From Flavobacterium plurextorum (GTDB lineage: Bacteria; Bacteroidota; Bacteroidia; Flavobacteriales; Flavobacteriaceae), in assembly GCF_002217395.1 (NCBI RefSeq), contig NZ_MUHD01000011.1:1-64000 (forward strand): a stretch of DNA of 64,000 bases, written 5' to 3'. A program made the position numbers and the translations under genes. The notes under the pieces are model-generated. The model was not told where the DNA came from. It worked only from the letters and a program-made list of their open reading frames with translations, and searched no databases. Shown here piece after piece: positions 61,927 through 64,000 of this stretch. How positions within the stretch are numbered: position 1 is the stretch's first letter; every line of letters starts with the position of its first letter.

Positions 61927-63927
61927 TTATTTATAACTTCTTTGAACTAATTTAATGTTTTCGTAATTAAGAGCTTCTTTGTGTAATACTGCATCACTTG
62001 GTTTTCCTTTGTATTCCCAAGCTGCAACATATGCAAAGTTCTCATCGTCACGAAGTGCTTCTCCTTCTTCTGTTTGGTATTCCTCACGGAAGTGACCACC
62101 ACAAGATTCATTACGGTGTAAAGCATCTTTCGCGAACAACTCTCCTAATTCTAAGAAATCGGCAACACGAGTTGCTTTTTCTAATTCTTGATTAAATTCG
62201 TTAGCGCTTCCTGGAACTTTTACATCTTTATAAAACTCTTCACGTAAAGCAGCAATTTCTTCGATAGCTTCATTTAAACCTTTAGCATTACGAGCCATAC
62301 CTACTTTATCCCACATGATTTTTCCTAATTTCTTGTGGAAATAATCTACAGAATGTTTTCCGTTGTTATTGATGAATTTGTTAATTTGATCTACAACCGC
62401 TTTTTCAGCCTCAACGAATTCTGGTAAGTCTGTAGAAATTTCTCCCATTTTAATATCTGGAGCAAGATAATCTCCAATAGTATATGGCAATACGAAATAT
62501 CCATCAGCTAAACCTTGCATTAAAGCAGAAGCTCCAAGTCTGTTTGCTCCGTGATCAGAGAAGTTAGATTCTCCAATAGAGAAACATCCAGGAATTGTAG
62601 TCATTAAGTTATAATCAACCCAAGTTCCACCCATTGTGTAGTGAACTGCAGGGTAAATCATCATTGGTGTTGTATAAGGATCTTCGTCAACGATTTTGTA
62701 ATACATCTGGAATAAGTTTCCGTATTTACTTTTCACGATTGCAGCTCCTAATTTAGTTATCAAAGCAGCATCTTTATCATCTAAACCTTTTACGTAAGCA
62801 TCTTCAGTTCCGTAACGTTTAATTGCTGCTGCGAAATCTAAGTAAACAGCTTCTCCCGTTTTATTAACTCCAAAACCAGCATCACATCTTTCTTTAGCTG
62901 CACGAGACGCAACGTCACGAGGAACTAAGTTACCAAAAGCTGGATATCTTCTTTCTAAGAAATAATCTCTTTCTGCTTCAGATAAATCTGTTGCTTTTTT
63001 CTTTCCTTCACGAATTGCCTGAGCATCTTCTAATTTTGCAGGAACCCAAATACGACCATCATTACGTAAAGATTCAGACATCAAAGTCAGTTTTGACTGG
63101 TGATCTCCTGAAACTGGAATACATGTTGGGTGAATTTGTGTGTAACAAGGATTTGCGAAAAACGCTCCTTTTTTATGTATTTTCCAAGCTGCTGTTGCGT
63201 TACTTCCCATAGCATTTGTTGAAAGGAAAAATACGTTTCCGTATCCTCCAGAACCAATTACTACTGCGTGAGCAGAATGTCTTTCTATTTCTCCAGTAAT
63301 TAAGTTACGAGCGATAATACCTCTCGCTTTTCCGTTTACGATTACAATGTCTAACATTTCGTGACGGTTGTACATTTTTACTTTACCACGACCAATTTGA
63401 CGGTTCATTGCAGAATAAGCTCCTAACAATAATTGCTGTCCAGTTTGTCCTTGTGCATAAAATGTACGAGAAACCAAAGTTCCTCCAAAAGAACGGTTAT
63501 CTAAAAGTCCGCCATATTCACGAGCCAATGGCACCCCTTGAGCCACACATTGGTCAATAATATTTGCCGAAACCTCAGCCAAACGGTGAACGTTTGCCTC
63601 ACGTGCACGGTAGTCACCACCTTTTACAGTATCATAGAACAATCTGTAAACTGAGTCACCGTCACCTTTATAGTTTTTTGCTGCATTGATTCCTCCTTGA
63701 GCTGCAATAGAGTGTGCACGACGAGGTGAATCTTGAAAACAAAATGCTTTTACGTTATATCCTAACTCAGCCAAAGTAGCTGCTGCAGAACCTCCAGCCA
63801 AACCTGTACCAACAACAATAATATCTAAATTACGTTTGTTAGCAGGGTTTACTAAATTAATATGATCTTTATAATTTGTCCATTTGTCCGCTATAGGACC
63901 ATTTGGAATTTTTGAATCTAATGCCAT
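61927..63927 (-). CDS. sdhA: succinate dehydrogenase / fumarate reductase, flavoprotein subunit
   Basis: 666 aa. Covalent FAD-binding region [20 protein letters not shown] and dinucleotide motif [19 protein letters not shown] near the start. Active-site residues are in HPTCIP, and the [17 protein letters not shown] segment is present. Oxidises succinate to fumarate. The length fits the long Bacteroidota type. Confidence 0.97.
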   Translation of the reverse strand: MALDSKIPNGPIADKWTNYKDHINLVNPANKRNLDIIVVGTGLAGGSAAATLAELGYNVKAFCFQDSPRRAHSIAAQGGINAAKNYKGDGDSVYRLFYDTVKGGDYRAREANVHRLAEVSANIIDQCVAQGVPLAREYGGLLDNRSFGGTLVSRTFYAQGQTGQQLLLGAYSAMNRQIGRGKVKMYNRHEMLDIVIVNGKARGIIARNLITGEIERHSAHAVVIGSGGYGNVFFLSTNAMGSNATAAWKIHKKGAFFANPCYTQIHPTCIPVSGDHQSKLTLMSESLRNDGRIWVPAKLEDAQAIREGKKKATDLSEAERDYFLERRYPAFGNLVPRDVASRAAKERCDAGFGVNKTGEAVYLDFAAAIKRYGTEDAYVKGLDDKDAALITKLGAAIVKSKYGNLFQMYYKIVDEDPYTTPMMIYPAVHYTMGGTWVDYNLMTTIPGCFSIGESNFSDHGANRLGASALMQGLADGYFVLPYTIGDYLAPDIKMGEISTDLPEFVEAEKAVVDQINKFINNNGKHSVDYFHKKLGKIMWDKVGMARNAKGLNEAIEEIAALREEFYKDVKVPGSANEFNQELEKATRVADFLELGELFAKDALHRNESCGGHFREEYQTEEGEALRDDENFAYVAAWEYKGKPSDAVLHKEALNYENIKLVQRSYK

Positions 63928-63938
63928 TATAATTGATA

Positions 63939-64000
63939 TTAATTATTGAAATGATGAAATAATGCGATAATTACGAAAAGTGCCGGTACTATTACAGCAA
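63939..64000 (-). CDS. sdhC: succinate dehydrogenase cytochrome b subunit, C-terminal end only (partial)
   Basis: Only the last 19 codons and stop (63939-63941) lie in the window. They read as a hydrophobic segment ending [16 protein letters not shown], which fits the last helix of the membrane anchor subunit. Its place directly upstream of sdhA supports this. The start lies outside the window. Confidence 0.75.
   Translation of the reverse strand, partial: AVIVPALFVIIALFHHFNN

Noticed and set aside
1..64000. CRISPR array or cas genes
   Set aside because: No regularly spaced direct repeats of CRISPR type and no cas-like proteins. The short repeats seen are palindromic intergenic elements.

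Overview
The window is AT-rich chromosomal DNA from a member of the Bacteroidota, most likely a Flavobacterium or close relative. The reasons are: promoters of the TAnnTTTG type rather than E. coli-type -10 boxes; a SusC/SusD outer-membrane pair; weak ribosome binding sites; the DUF177-rpmF and fabH-accB-accC gene orders; and many short palindromic intergenic repeats, including paired CCACAGATTA / TAATCTGTGG arms. No rRNA or CRISPR array is present. Two tRNAs are present: Ala(GGC) and one with anticodon CAU.

Layout. 1-31 kb is mostly core genome: thymidine kinase, rsmI, recJ, an MFS transporter, a seven-haem lipoprotein, an LpxH-like hydrolase, queD, an enoyl-CoA hydratase, tRNA-Ala, a SymE-like toxin gene, an operon of FAD oxidoreductase, mtgA and an LpxR-like lipid A deacylase, an S9 peptidase, a hybrid histidine kinase convergent with a sigma-54 response regulator, a tandem array of five small secreted PepSY-like paralogues, and the lipid/cofactor block accC-accB-fabH-rpmF-DUF177-pdxA-ribE. 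31.7-33.3 kb holds an accessory pair, a cytosine-C5 DNA methyltransferase and a Vsr mismatch endonuclease. 33,355-39,674 is a compact integrative element inserted in the 3' end of the CAU tRNA. 39.9-46.7 kb is again chromosomal (mce, uncharacterised lipoproteins, a Coa1-like protein, a nitrilase-family amidase). 46.9-61 kb is a catabolic locus. The window closes with sdhB, sdhA and the end of the sdh cytochrome b gene on the minus strand.

The integrative element is the most notable part. It is about 6.3 kb and bounded by a 13-bp direct repeat of the tRNA 3' end. It carries 23-bp direct repeats just inside both ends (candidate integrase arm sites), a tyrosine recombinase, a small HTH protein, an HUH rolling-circle-type Rep protein and, under its own promoter, a two-gene cargo: an M.EcoRI-like adenine methyltransferase and a DUF262-HNH nuclease fusion. 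No EcoRI-type endonuclease is present. The pairing therefore looks like a restriction or anti-phage system in which a DUF262 (GmrSD/SspE-like) nuclease stands in for the restriction enzyme. The element also seems to supply the tRNA with a replacement terminator.

The catabolic locus (SusC, SusD, a GntP-type permease, RidA, a PfkB sugar kinase, a KDPG/KHG aldolase, a Zn/PLP D-threonine aldolase / D-serine dehydratase-type enzyme, an M19 dipeptidase, a DeoR regulator and a GH20 hexosaminidase with PA14) suggests breakdown of an amino-sugar-acid or D-amino-acid substrate. D-glucosaminate to KDG to KDPG to pyruvate plus glyceraldehyde-3-phosphate is one coherent reading. The SusC and GH20 promoters share a TTGCA-N7-TGCAA palindrome at the same distance (18 nt) from the -7 element, a candidate operator for the DeoR protein.
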